A DNA stretch of 64,000 bases, from positions 2,703,029 through 2,767,028 of the forward strand of contig CM055111.1 of the NCBI GenBank assembly GCA_029204225.1. Direction: 5' to 3'. Positions 32,165 through 43,501 of the stretch are shown one piece after another. A program made the translations under genes and the position numbers. Within the stretch, counting starts at the first letter, position 1. Each line of letters starts with the position of its first letter. The DNA comes from Diphasiastrum complanatum. Lineage: Eukaryota > Streptophyta > Lycopodiopsida > Lycopodiales > Lycopodiaceae. A model generated the notes under the pieces. The model was not told the origin of the DNA, searched no databases, and saw nothing but the letters and a program-made list of their open reading frames with translations.

Positions 32165-33390
32165 CACTTAATGAGTGTGGGAAAGTTGCTTGATAATGGT
32201 TGTGATGTAAAGTTCAACTCCAATACTTATTTTATCAAGAGAAATGATGAGATCCTTGTTGATGGATCTAGATGTGGTGGAATTTTTAAGTTGAATATTT
32301 ATGAGAATGCAAACCTTTGTGAAGTTGTTTTGTTATCTAAGGAGGAGCTGTGGCATAGAAGGTTGGGTCATCCTAACTTTAAATCTATGTCTTCTATGGT
32401 TAAGAAGGTGAAGGCTATTGGTCTTCCAAAATCTCTTTTTAAAGATTTCAAGCCTTTGAGGCTTGTGCCATTACAAAGTCACACAGAAAGTCATATCAGA
32501 AATCTTTTATAAAGACTACTCATCCTTTGGAGCTTATACACTCAGATGTACATTTTTTCTCTTCTAAAAGTATTGGTGGTGCAACATGTTTTGTCACCTA
32601 TATTAATGACTTTACTAGATGTACTTGGTTGTATCTACTTTCTTCAAAGGCTATGGTTTTTTATCACTTCCTAATCTTCAAAGTTTATGTTGAGAAACAG
32701 TTTTCTTTCAAAGTTAAAGCTTTAAGATGTGATGGAGGAGGTGAATACATCTCCAACAAGTTTCATGAATACTGTGAAGGTGAAGGAATAAAGAGAGAGT
32801 TTTCTTGTGCTTATTCTCCATCTAAAAATGGAGTAGCTGAGTGGAAAAATAGATCTTTATGTGAATGTGCTAAAGCAATTCGAGTAGCAGCTTCTTTGTC
32901 TATTGATTATTGGGATGAAGATATAGATTGTGCAAACTATTTGTGCAATAGATTACCTCACAATGCACTTGCTGGAAAATCACCTTTTGAAGTCTTGTTT
33001 AAGAAAAAACCTAAGGTAGATCACCTTAGAGTTTTTGGTTGTGCTTGCTTTGTTAATATGCCCTTGGAAACGAGGAAAAAAGATGATCCTGATTCTATTA
33101 AAGGGATCATGATTGGATATGCATCCAACAAGAAAGCTTACAGAATCTATGTTCCCTCTACCTCAACTACAGTTGAGAGTAGGGATGTTATATTCCATGA
33201 AGATCAAAAATACATTCTTGAGGAGGCCGAGTTCAAAGATTCTCACAAAGATACTCCAATCATCACCCTTGAAGACTATCATGGAGAGATGGGGCTGAGA
33301 ATTGAGGAGGAGTCACCTCGAATATTTTCACCAAGGAGATCTCAAAGAGAAAGATCCGAGTCTAGAAGGCTTACCTATGAAAGATAGAGG
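32165..33390 (+). pseudogene. pol: A-right second copy: protease end to integrase
   Basis: From LMSVGKLLDNGCDVKFNSN the sequence repeats 30342-31192 with about five per cent changes, then goes on through the integrase C-terminus (VDHLRVFGCACFVNMPLETRK, GYASNKKAYRIYVPS) to RLTYER*. Catalytic triad: HSD and CDGGGEY are intact. NGVAEWKNRS keeps Glu, but the following Arg is Trp. WGEAINCANY reads WDEDIDCANY. Frameshifts occur near 32470 and 33385. Confidence 0.8.
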
Positions 33391-33870
33391 CAAGCAAGTG
33401 GAAATCAACTCCACTAATTGTGCTTATTTTATTTTTCATGAGGAGCCAAAGGATGTATATTGTGCACTCAACTCAAAGGAATGGCCATGAAGGAGGAATA
33501 TGAAGCTTTGATGGCCAATAAGACATGGGAGCTTGTGGATCTTCCATCCAACAAGCACATAATTGGTTGCAAGTGGTTTTTTTTAGTAAAGTATAATCAA
33601 GATGGCACAATCAGCAAGTACAAGGCTAGGCTTTGTGCTAAAGGTTTTGCTCACGTTTATGGACTTGATTATGAGGAGACCTTTGCCCCAGTTGCAAAGA
33701 TGATATCAATTAGAATCATAATTTATCTTGCTTGTTTTCTCAATTGGCAAGTTCTTCAACTAGATGTCTCTAATGCATTTCTAAATGGGTATCTAGAAGA
33801 AGAGATTTATATGGTTCAGCCTATTGGGTTCATCCATGTTCAAATCAATATAGATTATTTTTAGGAGGAG
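33391..33870 (+). pseudogene. A-right RT start, truncated by deletion
   Basis: ELVDLPSNKHIIGCKWFF through FAPVAKMISIR, LDVSNAFLNGYLEEEIYMVQPIGFIH, then the frame jumps to VQINIDYF* and the LTR. Compared with A-left, 1121 bp between ATCCATG (26456) and ATCCATG (27577) are gone, and the junction ATCCATG lies at 33832-33838. The YVDD box and all of RNase H are lost. Confidence 0.85.
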
Positions 33871-34667
33871 TGTTGAAATTGGAAAAACAATCCATATTGA
33901 TTTCTTGGCTTGCTACAAATGTTGTACCATGCAAGTATGTAGCTCATAAATGCAAAATGCCAAGTTTGGCCTACATAGAACTCGAGCTACTTGGTTATAT
34001 AATGTCTAGATTGAATAATACAACTTGCATATAGTTTGTAGACATAGAATTAGCAAAGTCATGCTTGTAGAAACTCCTGGCAATTCACATGCATTAATTG
34101 TAAGTGATCCATAGTGACATGGAAGGCATGCACAAAGTGTAATGGATGCATGCAGCATGATTTGTACTTGGTTAGTTAGAACTAGCACACTTGTAAAAAG
34201 TTGGTAGAATCTCATGCATGGCAAGTGACAAATGTCACATACACTCAAGATGTCACTTTAGTTGTCATTTTGGAATGGATGGATGTGGTTCTACCTCGAG
34301 CTACCTCAAACTCCATAAATATGTGTAGCTCTCCTCACAATCAATGATGAAGAACCAAAGTTTTGTAGCTACAGCTCATACCATTTTGGATCTAAACTAT
34401 TTTGCTTGTTATCTCTCTAGATTTCTCTCTCTAACTCGTGTTGAAGCTAATGCTAATACACTGAAATCTTGTACTTGTGTTCATTCTTTGATTCATTGCT
34501 ATCATATTCAGTTGCTTAGCATGCTAGATTGTGGTTAAGCCATTTCTTCTGAACTAGATCTTGCTAATCAATCTAGAATCATATTACTGTGCCAATCACA
34601 AAGCTTAATCAAGATCAATCATACTTGTGAACATTCCCCACACGTGTGAATTCTGAAAATCTTGTCA
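33871..34667 (+). mobile_element. Family A LTR, A-right 3' LTR
   Basis: 797 bp, TGTTGAAATT ... AATCTTGTCA, preceded by the PPT AGGAGGAG. CACACGTGTG is at 34639-34648. Around thirty differences from 27616-28411. Confidence 0.9.
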
Positions 34668-36540
34668 ACTATGACACTCAAAAAGGTTGTTGTTGATATT
34701 TGAAAAGAAGTTGAAGCTCGAGAGCACCTTGATCACAAGGATGCTTCTGACCAAGCCCTCTACAGCAACAAGGAGAAGACAAAGAAGCAATTCAAGCCTA
34801 AGAGGGAGTTAGATCGAAAGCAGGATCGAGATCAGCAAGCAGAAGGAGCCAGCAAAGGCAAATGGAAGAACAAAGGAAGGTTGAAACAGTAGAGTGGAGA
34901 CAAGCAGACATGCGTGAGATGCAAATGTGAAGGACATACTGTCGATTCGTGTTGGCTCAATCCAAAAATTGAGTGTATCCATTGTCATAAGAAGGGTCAT
35001 GAAGCCATGGAATACCGCTAAAACCTAAGAAACAAACAAGCTCAAAGCAGACAGGAGAACAATAATAGTTCGTCCTATGTTGAGGAACCAGAGAGCTCAA
35101 AGATGGGTGAAGAAAGATCGAATCACGAAAATTCGACCGCCTACATCTATGCATACATGTGTGCAATATCAACACCTGACACACAAGAGGTAATTCTTGA
35201 TTCGGGAGCTACCTCACACTTCATTACATCAAGACGGATCATGTCTGATTTCCAAAGTGCAGATCCATCAAGATTTATCGTTCTTGGAGATGGATCAAAG
35301 CATCAAGTGAATGGTATTGGTTCATGCATCAAGTGAATGGTATTGGTTCACTATGGCTCAACACTAACGGTAGAGACAGGCGACTCGAAGATGTTCTGTT
35401 TGTGCCTACGCAGCAGTAGGACTTGCTACCAGTGGCAAGAATAGTTGATGCAGGGATGCGTGTAATGTTCTCAGACAAAGAATGCAACGTTGCTGATGTA
35501 AATACCAGTACACTTATCACTCAAAATAGAAGAAAAGACAACCTGTATCACTTGAAGGTATGCCTACTTATAGATCAAGTGCATCAGATTCATGATGATT
35601 CGCCAGATACTCTATGGAACAAGAGACTATGCCATATGAGTTCAATGACACTATATCAAGCAAGCCATCATGGAGCAATCACAGGGGTGAGCATCTCGAA
35701 TGCAACCAGTTCGATGACCTGTGATGCATGTATGAAGGGTAAGATGTCACGTACTCATTTTGTCAAAAACTCCTATAGAACTACAAAGATTCTGGAGCTT
35801 GTACATTCAGACATCTGTGGACCTTTCAACATGATATCAGTAGGAGGCTCAAAATATTATATAACCTTTATTGATGATTACATTAAATTTGTCAGAGTCT
35901 ACTTTATTCATAATAAATCAGCAGCATTTGACAAGTTCACAGAGTATGTGAACTGGGCAGAAAGATGCACTAGAAATAAAGTGAAGCAGATCAGAACAGA
36001 TCGGGGTGGAGAATACATCTCAAACCAATTCACCGATTTCTGCAATGATCGTGGAATCATTCACAGAAGAACTGCATCTTATACACCGCAGCACAACGAT
36101 GTTGTAGAAAGAAAGAACAGGACTCTAATGGAAGCTGCCAGGTGCATGATGGCCTATTCTAAGGCTCCAAGAGTGCTGTGGGCTGAAGCAGTAGCTACAA
36201 TTGCTTACATTTAGAACAAGATAGGAAAATCTGGTGTTCCTCACACGACACCACACAAACTATGGTGGGGTAGAAAATCCAATTTGACTCACATCCGAAT
36301 CTTTGGTTGTGCAGCTTATGCACATGTTCTTGATAAGCTTCGAAAGAAACTTGATGAGAAAGCTAAAAAAGGATATCTTGTAGGATATGGCAATCATTCG
36401 TCATACTACAGTGTCTATGTGCCGGAGACAAACACAATGAAGACAGTCGGAGATGTCAAATTTTATGAGAGCAGAACAATGGCCAACGGTGATCCTGTCA
36501 GTTATGAAGTCCTTTGAAGACAGTACTATGATCTACCAAC
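34668..36540 (+). pseudogene. pol: Copia relic E: Gag end, protease, integrase
   Basis: A different copia lineage, lacking the Gag N-terminus. It has two nucleocapsid knuckles: CVRCKCEGHTVDSC (about 34910-34951) and CIHCHKKGHEAMEY (about 34976-35017, last Cys changed to Tyr). The protease site is VILDSGATSHFI at about 35190. A 26-bp tandem duplication (35301-35352) shifts the frame. Integrase (35423-36214): LWNKRLCHMS...CDACMKGK, LVHSDICGPF, QIRTDRGGEYIS, DVVERKNRTL, so D, D and E are all present. It ends, after a stop at 36212, with FGCAAYAHVLDKLRKK...YLVGY at 36517. RT and RNase H are absent; an LTR follows directly. Confidence 0.8.
35301..35352. repeat. 26-bp tandem duplication inside protease
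   Basis: CATCAAGTGAATGGTATTGG begins at 35301 and 35327 and the whole 26-bp unit is repeated without change. The length is not a multiple of three, so it throws the protease frame. Confidence 0.9.
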
Positions 36541-36550
36541 TATGACAGAG

Positions 36551-37330
36551 GGAGCTAGCTTTCAACTCTTAGTTTGACAAAAAGACACAAAGCAAAAATG
36601 TTTGCGAACATCCTGACGAAAAGACACGAACGTGAAATTTTTGTGAAAGAAAAATGTTTGTGATACAACAAGAGAAAGTCAGACAACGTGAAAGTCAGAC
36701 GACGTGAAAATCAAATGACTCAAAGCGACACAAAAATCTTCGCGACATCTTTTGACCTTCACGCTCCAAAGGATCATGAAGATCATGCAAGTACCATGAA
36801 GTACAAAAATCCTTATCTGATATGATGATGTCAGCGGAAGAACGTTAGGACGTGTCTAATCCACCTCTCTTGTAATCCATGATTAGTTATAGATTGTTTA
36901 ATCTATCTAATCAGATATGCTACTCTGAATGTATTCAATTACTAGATGTATAAAATATATAAAGTAGTAGATAGAAAATATACAGAATAGAAGTCCGCAT
37001 GTGAGCGAGACAATTTTGTAAGCAGGATCTACAGAGATCCAAGAAGTCTGCTAGTAAGCGAGACACTTCTCCTGAGAGAACACTATTCTCTCTCACGCTA
37101 GTGCGTTGTGTGGGTCTGTCATACAACCCTCGAAATCAAGAGGATCAATAGATGATACTATAGCTATTACGCACATATCACTCTCAATTTTGTCTAATCT
37201 TGAATGAACTACTGTTTGCTATCGCATGTGTATCTCACACTGGTTCAGTTTTGTTGAATGTTGTATTAATCTATAACATAAATCAGTAGTGCCTGTTTAC
37301 TTTCTGAAGGATTGTAGGAATGATATAACA
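36551..37330 (+). mobile_element. Family E LTR (right end approximate)
   Basis: It follows the integrase relic and aligns with 3652-4200 over at least 550 bp. TATA-like TATAAAATATATAAAG is near 36950. The start is placed at the first base of homology and the end is a guess, as only one copy extends this far. Confidence 0.5.
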
Positions 37331-37519
37331 GGCAGTGACCAACAATCATATCTGAAATACATCCAAATTATTTTTGTCCGCGATTAATTTGATTTTGCTT
37401 TAGCAATGTCAATATCAGACTCGTTCAAATTTCACTTCGTTTCGCCTAGTTTCACTTCAGTTTGTTTTGTTTTGTTTCAGAGCTTGATTAATATTTGCAA
37501 TTTGCGCTCCATCATTATT

Positions 37520-38552
37520 TTTTGCATCACTTCACACTCAAGATGTGAAATGGTGATTCACTTCAGAATCACGTTAACCAGTTTAACAATCTCTTGCAAT
37601 AGATGGCAAATGTCAAATCAACCATCGACGATCAAGACACAATTATAAAATTGCTATCAAGCTCGTCCTCTACATATGAAAACTAGGTGATGATCATATC
37701 GACACACTCAGATTTAACTCTCACTAGAGTTATCACTATGTTGTTGCAAGACGATAATCGAATAAGTCAAGACACCTCTTCGACTTTATCATCTCACGTT
37801 TTATATGTCAATAAAGGTTCTAAGCGACAGAAGAAGAAAAGCTCTAAGCACTCCACATCAAATCAGAAGCCGACACAGAGTCAAGAGCAATTATCAAATC
37901 CATAGTCAAAGAAAAAGAAGTTCTATAAGTATTGCAAACGAAGTAATTATGAGATTCAGGATTGCATAATTCTAAAATAAAAGAATGCCAATAACCAGCC
38001 AGATCAATAGGCGAATGTAGTCGTAGTATCATCTCAATCTCCTACAATCAACATGGACGAACGAGTGTTTATGATCAAAGACCAAAAGACGCAAGTTGAT
38101 AATTTTTTGTTTCTAGATTCGGGAGCTACTCAACATATGACCAATCATCGTGAGCATTTTCACTCCTATATGCCTTACAATACAAAGAAATTAGTTCATG
38201 TTGGTGACGATAGCACACATACTATCAAAGGTGAAGGCACTATAAGATTGAAGATCCAACGTGATCAAATCAAACCACTATCAAATGTTTTGTATTCACC
38301 TAAACTCTCTATGAATCTGTTATCGGTAAGTAGAATTATTGATTTAGGTCATAGGGTAAAGTTTGAGTCTGATCAGTATCGAATTATCGATAGGACAAGT
38401 AAGATCCTTGCACTCAGCAAGAGGCGTGGATACTTATATAGATTGACTCATTGTTATTCCGATAGAATTCAAGCCTTGAAGACCTCTGTTCTTGTCAATA
38501 AGGCATTACTTTGGCATTATAGACTAGGACACTTGAATCATACATCTTGTTA
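37520..38552 (+). pseudogene. Copia relic: Gag tail, protease, pre-integrase
   Basis: The Gag C-terminus (STIDDQDTIIKLLSS, near 37619) runs through several stops. The knuckle position reads YKYCKRSNYEIQDC (about 37925), with the first Cys and the His both changed to Tyr. From 38053 166 codons are open: protease FLDSGATQHMTNHREHF with DSG intact, IKGEGTIRLKI, LSNVLYSPKLSMNLLSVSRI, and pre-integrase ALLWHYRLGHLN. The sequence is cut at 38552. The protease domain looks healthy but has no partners. Confidence 0.75.
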
Positions 38553-38750
38553 GATTTGACAATTTTCACCTTGATTAAGTTATTTGTTTGATATCTATGT
38601 GGATCCACACGTGTAATGACCTATCCACATGTGTGAAAATGCATGTGCAAAGTTTAGATCCATTGTACATAGCTTTCATATGAGAAAAATTCCAAATCTC
38701 CTATTTTCTAGGAGGTTAACAGCATGGTTTGGTGGTGGACTTTCTATTAA
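38553..38750. other. Spacer with degenerate palindromes
   Basis: Non-coding. CCACACGTGTAATG (38596) and CCACATGTGTGAA (38622) are close to the LTR palindrome, so a decayed LTR piece is possible. Confidence 0.3.
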
Positions 38751-38902
38751 GTGCTGCATGTAATTAGCCCATGAACTTACTAATGAATTGCCAAATATAG
38801 CCATTGAGCTAAATTAGATTAGAACTAGTCACTAGGACATTTAATAAAGTGGTTCGAACAACCTCGCTAAAATTGAGAATAGCGAAATTGTAATAATGGT
38901 TG

Positions 38903-39555
38903 TGTGAAAAACTCAGATCCAAAAGATGCTAAAGTTTCATAAAGATCTTGGCCATGGAAGTTATGCACATCTAGATTGAAAAAATGATAGAAATTGTGAT
39001 GTTAAGCATACTAAACATCAACTAAACATCAAAATCTGATCATAAGCTTCCACAAACAGAAACTTGCTGTCCCTGTCCGTACTTCAGAGCCTACAACCTG
39101 CATTTCACACGTGTGAAGCCATAGCAACAAAGAAATCACAATTCTAGTGGCTAGAATGCAAGATATGAACAAAAAAGTGAGAGAGAAGAAGATGGACCTT
39201 CAAAGAGCATAACATTCATTCAATAGAATGAAAATGAGATGTGTACATACTCGTGGAGATGGCTATTTATAGCAGCCATAGTGCCTCTTGGCCACTTGTC
39301 TTATGATAGGCTAAAATTGGGGTCCAATAGGATTCACCCATATACCTAGAAATTTGGTCAAATAGGAATGCACCAAATTATGAGCCAATAGAAGAGCTCC
39401 ACACTCGACCTCCTCTAATTAATGTGACCTCAAAAGTAGTGTACACATACTTTGGGCCTCTACATACATGTATGAACCTATCTCTAACTTTTATTTGGCC
39501 ATAGGCCTACAAAATCTCAAGTTAGGAAAATACTACTAGTTGACAATTTTTCACA
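38903..39555 (-). mobile_element. M2 3' LTR
   Basis: 653 bp. Palindrome TTCACACGTGTGAA at 39104-39117. On the minus strand, LTR bases 3-5 (TGA, 39551-39553) serve as the stop codon of gag-pol. Confidence 0.95.
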
Positions 39556-42500
39556 CTCCCTCTTCAACTAGTTTTAGCATAGATTTAGAAAGTACACCAA
39601 GACTTGTTCTATGCTTGAAAAATAAGTCCTTTCCCAATGCTTTGGTAAAGATATCAGCCACACATTCCTTTGATGGGACATGTTCAAGCTTGATCTCTTT
39701 TGCCAACACTTGTTCTCTCACAAAATGGTAAGCCACCTCGATATGTTTGCTCCTTGCATGGAAAACCGGATTGCTTGCTAGACTTTGGGCTGAAAGGTTG
39801 TCACAAAAGATGATTGGACTCTCTGAAAAATCCAGCAAATGAAGCTCCATAATCATCCTCTTGATCCACACCATCTCCTTTGTGCATGATGTCAAAGCTT
39901 TGTACTCGGCCTCACTAGAAGAAAGTGATATAGTTGCTTGTTTCTTCGACATCCATGAGATAGCTCCATCACCTATGAAAATAGCATGTGCATTTATGGA
40001 TTTTCTATCCATAAGGTCTCCTGCAAAATCTGAATCTGAAAAACCAAATAAGTTAGGTGATGAGCCTTTATAAACAATGCCAAAATCTTTTGTTCCCGAG
40101 ATGTATCTCAAGATCCTCTTTCCTAGTTTCCAATGTTCTATGCTAGGATCTTGCATGAATTGGCTTAATCTACCAACACAATAAGATAAATCAGGTCTTG
40201 TGATGGTTAGATATATAAGAGAACCTATTAGCTTCCTATAGAGAGTAATGTCCTCGAAGGATCTTTCATTACCTCTTATAGTTAGCTTTACATGTGATTC
40301 CATAGGTGTATCAATAGGATTTGCATCTACCATATGAAATCTATTGAGAATAGAAATAGCATACTTCTCTTGTGAAATAAAAGTGATTTGAGAAGTTCTA
40401 ATTACTTCTATTCCTAAGATATAGCTCAAAAGACCAAGATCATGCACTTCAAATTCCTTTTTTAGTGCTTTCTTGATATCTTCTATATCTTCCTTGTTCC
40501 CTCCACTTAAAATAATGTCATCCACATAAATTAGAAGGATTGTAACATCATTAGCACTAATTCTAAAGTAAAGTGAATGATCATACTCACTCATAGTGAA
40601 GTTTTGAGAAAGTAGAAAAGAGTTAAGCCTAGCATACCAACTCCTTGGTGCTTGCTTAAGACCATACAAACTTTTTTGTAGAAAACACACATGATTAGGC
40701 TTGCTATGAGAAACATAGCTCTCGGGTTGCTCCATGTAGACTTCCTCTTCAAGATCACCATTCAAGAAAGCATTAGAAATGTCTAATTGCCAAAGATCCC
40801 ATCCATAAAGAGTTGCAAGGGAAATGATTACTCTTATGCTCACCATCTTTGCCACGGGTGCAAAGGTTTCCTCATAGTCAATGCCATGCTCTTGAGCATA
40901 ACCTTTAGCCACCAACCTTGCCTTCAACTTGTTGATAGATCCATCTTGATTTGTCTTTACCTTGAAGATCCATTTGCATCCAATTGCACTTTTGCCCTTT
41001 GGAAGCTCCACCAATCTCCATGTGTTGTTCTTCATAAGTGCTTCAAACTCAAGATCCATTGCTTGGATCCATTCCTCTTCTTGCCTTGCTTCATCTACAC
41101 ATGAAGGTACATCAAAAGAAGTTAGGAAAGCATAGTTGGATCCATCCACCACTTGCTTACCTTTGCCATCATAAGTGAGCCTTGAGGGTTTCACTTTATG
41201 CCTTGGAGTTCTCCTTGGAATTTGACTTGAAGAGGCTTCTTCAACATCCACATCCAATGTGTCATCAACTCCATTGTCATCAAGCACATTAGTTGCAACA
41301 ACACCATCATCACTTGAAACAACTTTTGGAATGTTACTTTCATCAAAAATGACATCCCTACTTGTGAACACTTTCTTGATTGAAGGAACATAAATCCTAT
41401 ATGCTTTGCTTACTTCACTATAACCAACAAAAATGCCCTTTCTTGAAGATGGATCCTCCTTAGTTCTATCATCAAGAGTAATGTTGAAGTAGCAAATGCA
41501 TCCAAAAGTTCTTAGAAACTTGACATTAGGCTTCGTACCAAACAAAGCTTCAAAAGGGGTTTTTCCTTCCAATACAACACTTGGCCATCTATTGCATAGG
41601 AAATTTGCACACAACAAAGCATCACTCCAAAAAGTTTTAGGAAGATTAGCATTCAATCTCATTGCCTTTGCACTCTCACACAAGGTTCTATTCTTCCTCT
41701 CGGCCACTCCATTTTGTTGTGGTGTTCTTGGACATGTGTACTCCCTCTTGATCCCATGCTCATCGCAAAAGGCTTTGAATTTGTTAGAAATGTATTCACC
41801 ACCATTGTCGCTCCTCAAGCATTTGATTTTGGTTGTAAATTGAGTCTCAATAGCAACTTTGAACTTGACAAACACATCAAACACCTCATCCTTGCTCTTT
41901 AGTAGATAAACCCAACAAAATCTACTAAAATCATCAATGAAAGTTACATACATCTTAGCACCTCCATTGCTAATTGTAGTAACACCATGAATATCCGAAT
42001 GCAAGAGAGAAAAAGGCATCTTAGATCTAGATATAGATCTAGTATATGGCAATCTATGTGATTTAGACAAAGCACATTCTTCACAAACATGATTCAAGCA
42101 AGTAAGAGACTTGGGAAGTCCCCTTACTACCTCCTTTTTGGCTATTACCTCCAAGGCCTTGTAGTTGAGATGTCCCATCCTTTTATGCCATACCTCTTGA
42201 ATTGACATTTGTTCATTTGCCATGCATCCAACTTGGTTAGCAACAACACATGCATCAAGCTTGAACAATTTCCCTTGCCTTTTCCCTTTTGCAATGATAC
42301 TACACCCCTTTTTGATCAAGCAAGCATCACCATCAAACTCAACTTTGAATCCTTTGTCAAGCATTTGGCTTACACTAAGTAAGTTCTTGGTAATGGATGG
42401 AATGAGCAAAACATCTTTCAATTCTATATTCCTATTTGTAGAAAGTGAAATAGGAATTGTGCCAATCCCCTTGATTGCACACTCACCATCATTTGCGGTA

Positions 42501-43501
42501 TAGATTACCTTCCTATCACCATCAAATGCCATTAAAGATGAAAAATACTCTTTATGATATGTCATATGAGAAGTGGCTCCACTATCAATCCACCAAGGAT
42601 CAATGTCTCCATGATTAGCCAACAAGCAAGATGACATAACAAAAGCATCATTTGAAAGAAGCTCATCCCCACCCTCATCAATAGTTAGATTGGTTTGCTT
42701 TTCCCCTTGATCCCTCTTTTTCTTAAAACAATCACTAGCAAAATGCCCTTTGACTCCACAATAGAAACATTTTAGCTTAGATCTATCCTTCTTTTTGCCA
42801 AAAGTAGAGTGCTCACCTTGGTCTTGCCCTTTAGACCAATTGCTTTTACCTTTGCCCTTGAACTTGCCTTTAGAGAACATTGCCTCCTCTTCTCCTCCTT
42901 GAGATGTAGAAGATGCTCCCACTCTTGCTTGCAACCTGAATTCTTCAGCCAACAAGACCTCTTGCAAGTCTCCAACACTTGGTAAACATTTTTGGATAGC
43001 ATAACTTTGAACAAGATTAGCATGATCATCCAACAAGCCATTGAGAATCACTTGAACAAGCTCCTCATTATTTATGCCATCATTAATGCATGCTAACTCA
43101 TCATTCAATGCTTTAACTCTCAAAACAAAAGCATGTCCATTCTCACTCTTCTTTTGCATACAAGAAAAGATTTGCCTTCTTAAAGTCAACACTCTAGAAG
43201 TAGACTTGGATTCATAAACCTTCTTCAAGGCTTCCCAAGCTTCACTAGATGATGTGCACTTACCAACCTCTTTGATAAGCTCATTTGTCACATTCATCTT
43301 GATCATGTGAAGGGCTTTCTTTGCCCTCTTGTCATACCTCAATTGTTCTTGAGGTGCCAAAGGTCTCTCCTCCACACCTACAACAATATCCATCAACTCA
43401 TTCATCTCAAGCAAAGACTCCATCCTTACTTTCCAAGTAGAATAGTTGAGGGAGGTAAGCCTATCATTGCTTTCCAACATGTAGCCTCCATTTGTAGCCA
43501 T
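39551..43501 (-). CDS. gag-pol: M2 Gag-Pol polyprotein, complete
   Basis: 1316 codons from ATG 43501, typical full length for plant copia. Gag domain 10-190 (STWKVRMESL; QVILNGLLDDHANLVQSYA); Lys/Gly linker 210-240; knuckle C245, C248, H253, C258; protease DSG 306-308; pre-integrase zinc motif H439, H444, C473, C476; integrase D503, D565, E601 (35 residues between the last two); RT 811-1060 with D907 and YVDD 992-995 (bases 40517-40528); RNase H with D1156, E1197, D1234. The C-terminal KLVEEGV is encoded by the PPT itself. The protein makes particles, copies RNA into DNA and integrates it. No stop or shift is present. It is related to M3 and P3, for which it could supply RT. Confidence 0.96.
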   Translation of the reverse strand: MATNGGYMLESNDRLTSLNYSTWKVRMESLLEMNELMDIVVGVEERPLAPQEQLRYDKRAKKALHMIKMNVTNELIKEVGKCTSSSEAWEALKKVYESKSTSRVLTLRRQIFSCMQKKSENGHAFVLRVKALNDELACINDGINNEELVQVILNGLLDDHANLVQSYAIQKCLPSVGDLQEVLLAEEFRLQARVGASSTSQGGEEEAMFSKGKFKGKGKSNWSKGQDQGEHSTFGKKKDRSKLKCFYCGVKGHFASDCFKKKRDQGEKQTNLTIDEGGDELLSNDAFVMSSCLLANHGDIDPWWIDSGATSHMTYHKEYFSSLMAFDGDRKVIYTANDGECAIKGIGTIPISLSTNRNIELKDVLLIPSITKNLLSVSQMLDKGFKVEFDGDACLIKKGCSIIAKGKRQGKLFKLDACVVANQVGCMANEQMSIQEVWHKRMGHLNYKALEVIAKKEVVRGLPKSLTCLNHVCEECALSKSHRLPYTRSISRSKMPFSLLHSDIHGVTTISNGGAKMYVTFIDDFSRFCWVYLLKSKDEVFDVFVKFKVAIETQFTTKIKCLRSDNGGEYISNKFKAFCDEHGIKREYTCPRTPQQNGVAERKNRTLCESAKAMRLNANLPKTFWSDALLCANFLCNRWPSVVLEGKTPFEALFGTKPNVKFLRTFGCICYFNITLDDRTKEDPSSRKGIFVGYSEVSKAYRIYVPSIKKVFTSRDVIFDESNIPKVVSSDDGVVATNVLDDNGVDDTLDVDVEEASSSQIPRRTPRHKVKPSRLTYDGKGKQVVDGSNYAFLTSFDVPSCVDEARQEEEWIQAMDLEFEALMKNNTWRLVELPKGKSAIGCKWIFKVKTNQDGSINKLKARLVAKGYAQEHGIDYEETFAPVAKMVSIRVIISLATLYGWDLWQLDISNAFLNGDLEEEVYMEQPESYVSHSKPNHVCFLQKSLYGLKQAPRSWYARLNSFLLSQNFTMSEYDHSLYFRISANDVTILLIYVDDIILSGGNKEDIEDIKKALKKEFEVHDLGLLSYILGIEVIRTSQITFISQEKYAISILNRFHMVDANPIDTPMESHVKLTIRGNERSFEDITLYRKLIGSLIYLTITRPDLSYCVGRLSQFMQDPSIEHWKLGKRILRYISGTKDFGIVYKGSSPNLFGFSDSDFAGDLMDRKSINAHAIFIGDGAISWMSKKQATISLSSSEAEYKALTSCTKEMVWIKRMIMELHLLDFSESPIIFCDNLSAQSLASNPVFHARSKHIEVAYHFVREQVLAKEIKLEHVPSKECVADIFTKALGKDLFFKHRTSLGVLSKSMLKLVEEGV

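Larger units (their letters stand above)
28412..34667 (+). mobile_element. Copia element A-right, internally rearranged
   Basis: LTR 27616-28411, leader (28425-29180), gag (29181-29990), protease, integrase (to 31192), a 970-bp unrelated segment, a second protease/integrase copy (32165-33390), the start of RT (33391-33838), LTR 33871-34667. The RT catalytic part and RNase H are deleted. The element is non-autonomous and dead. No target duplication can be tested because its left LTR is shared with A-left. Confidence 0.85.
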
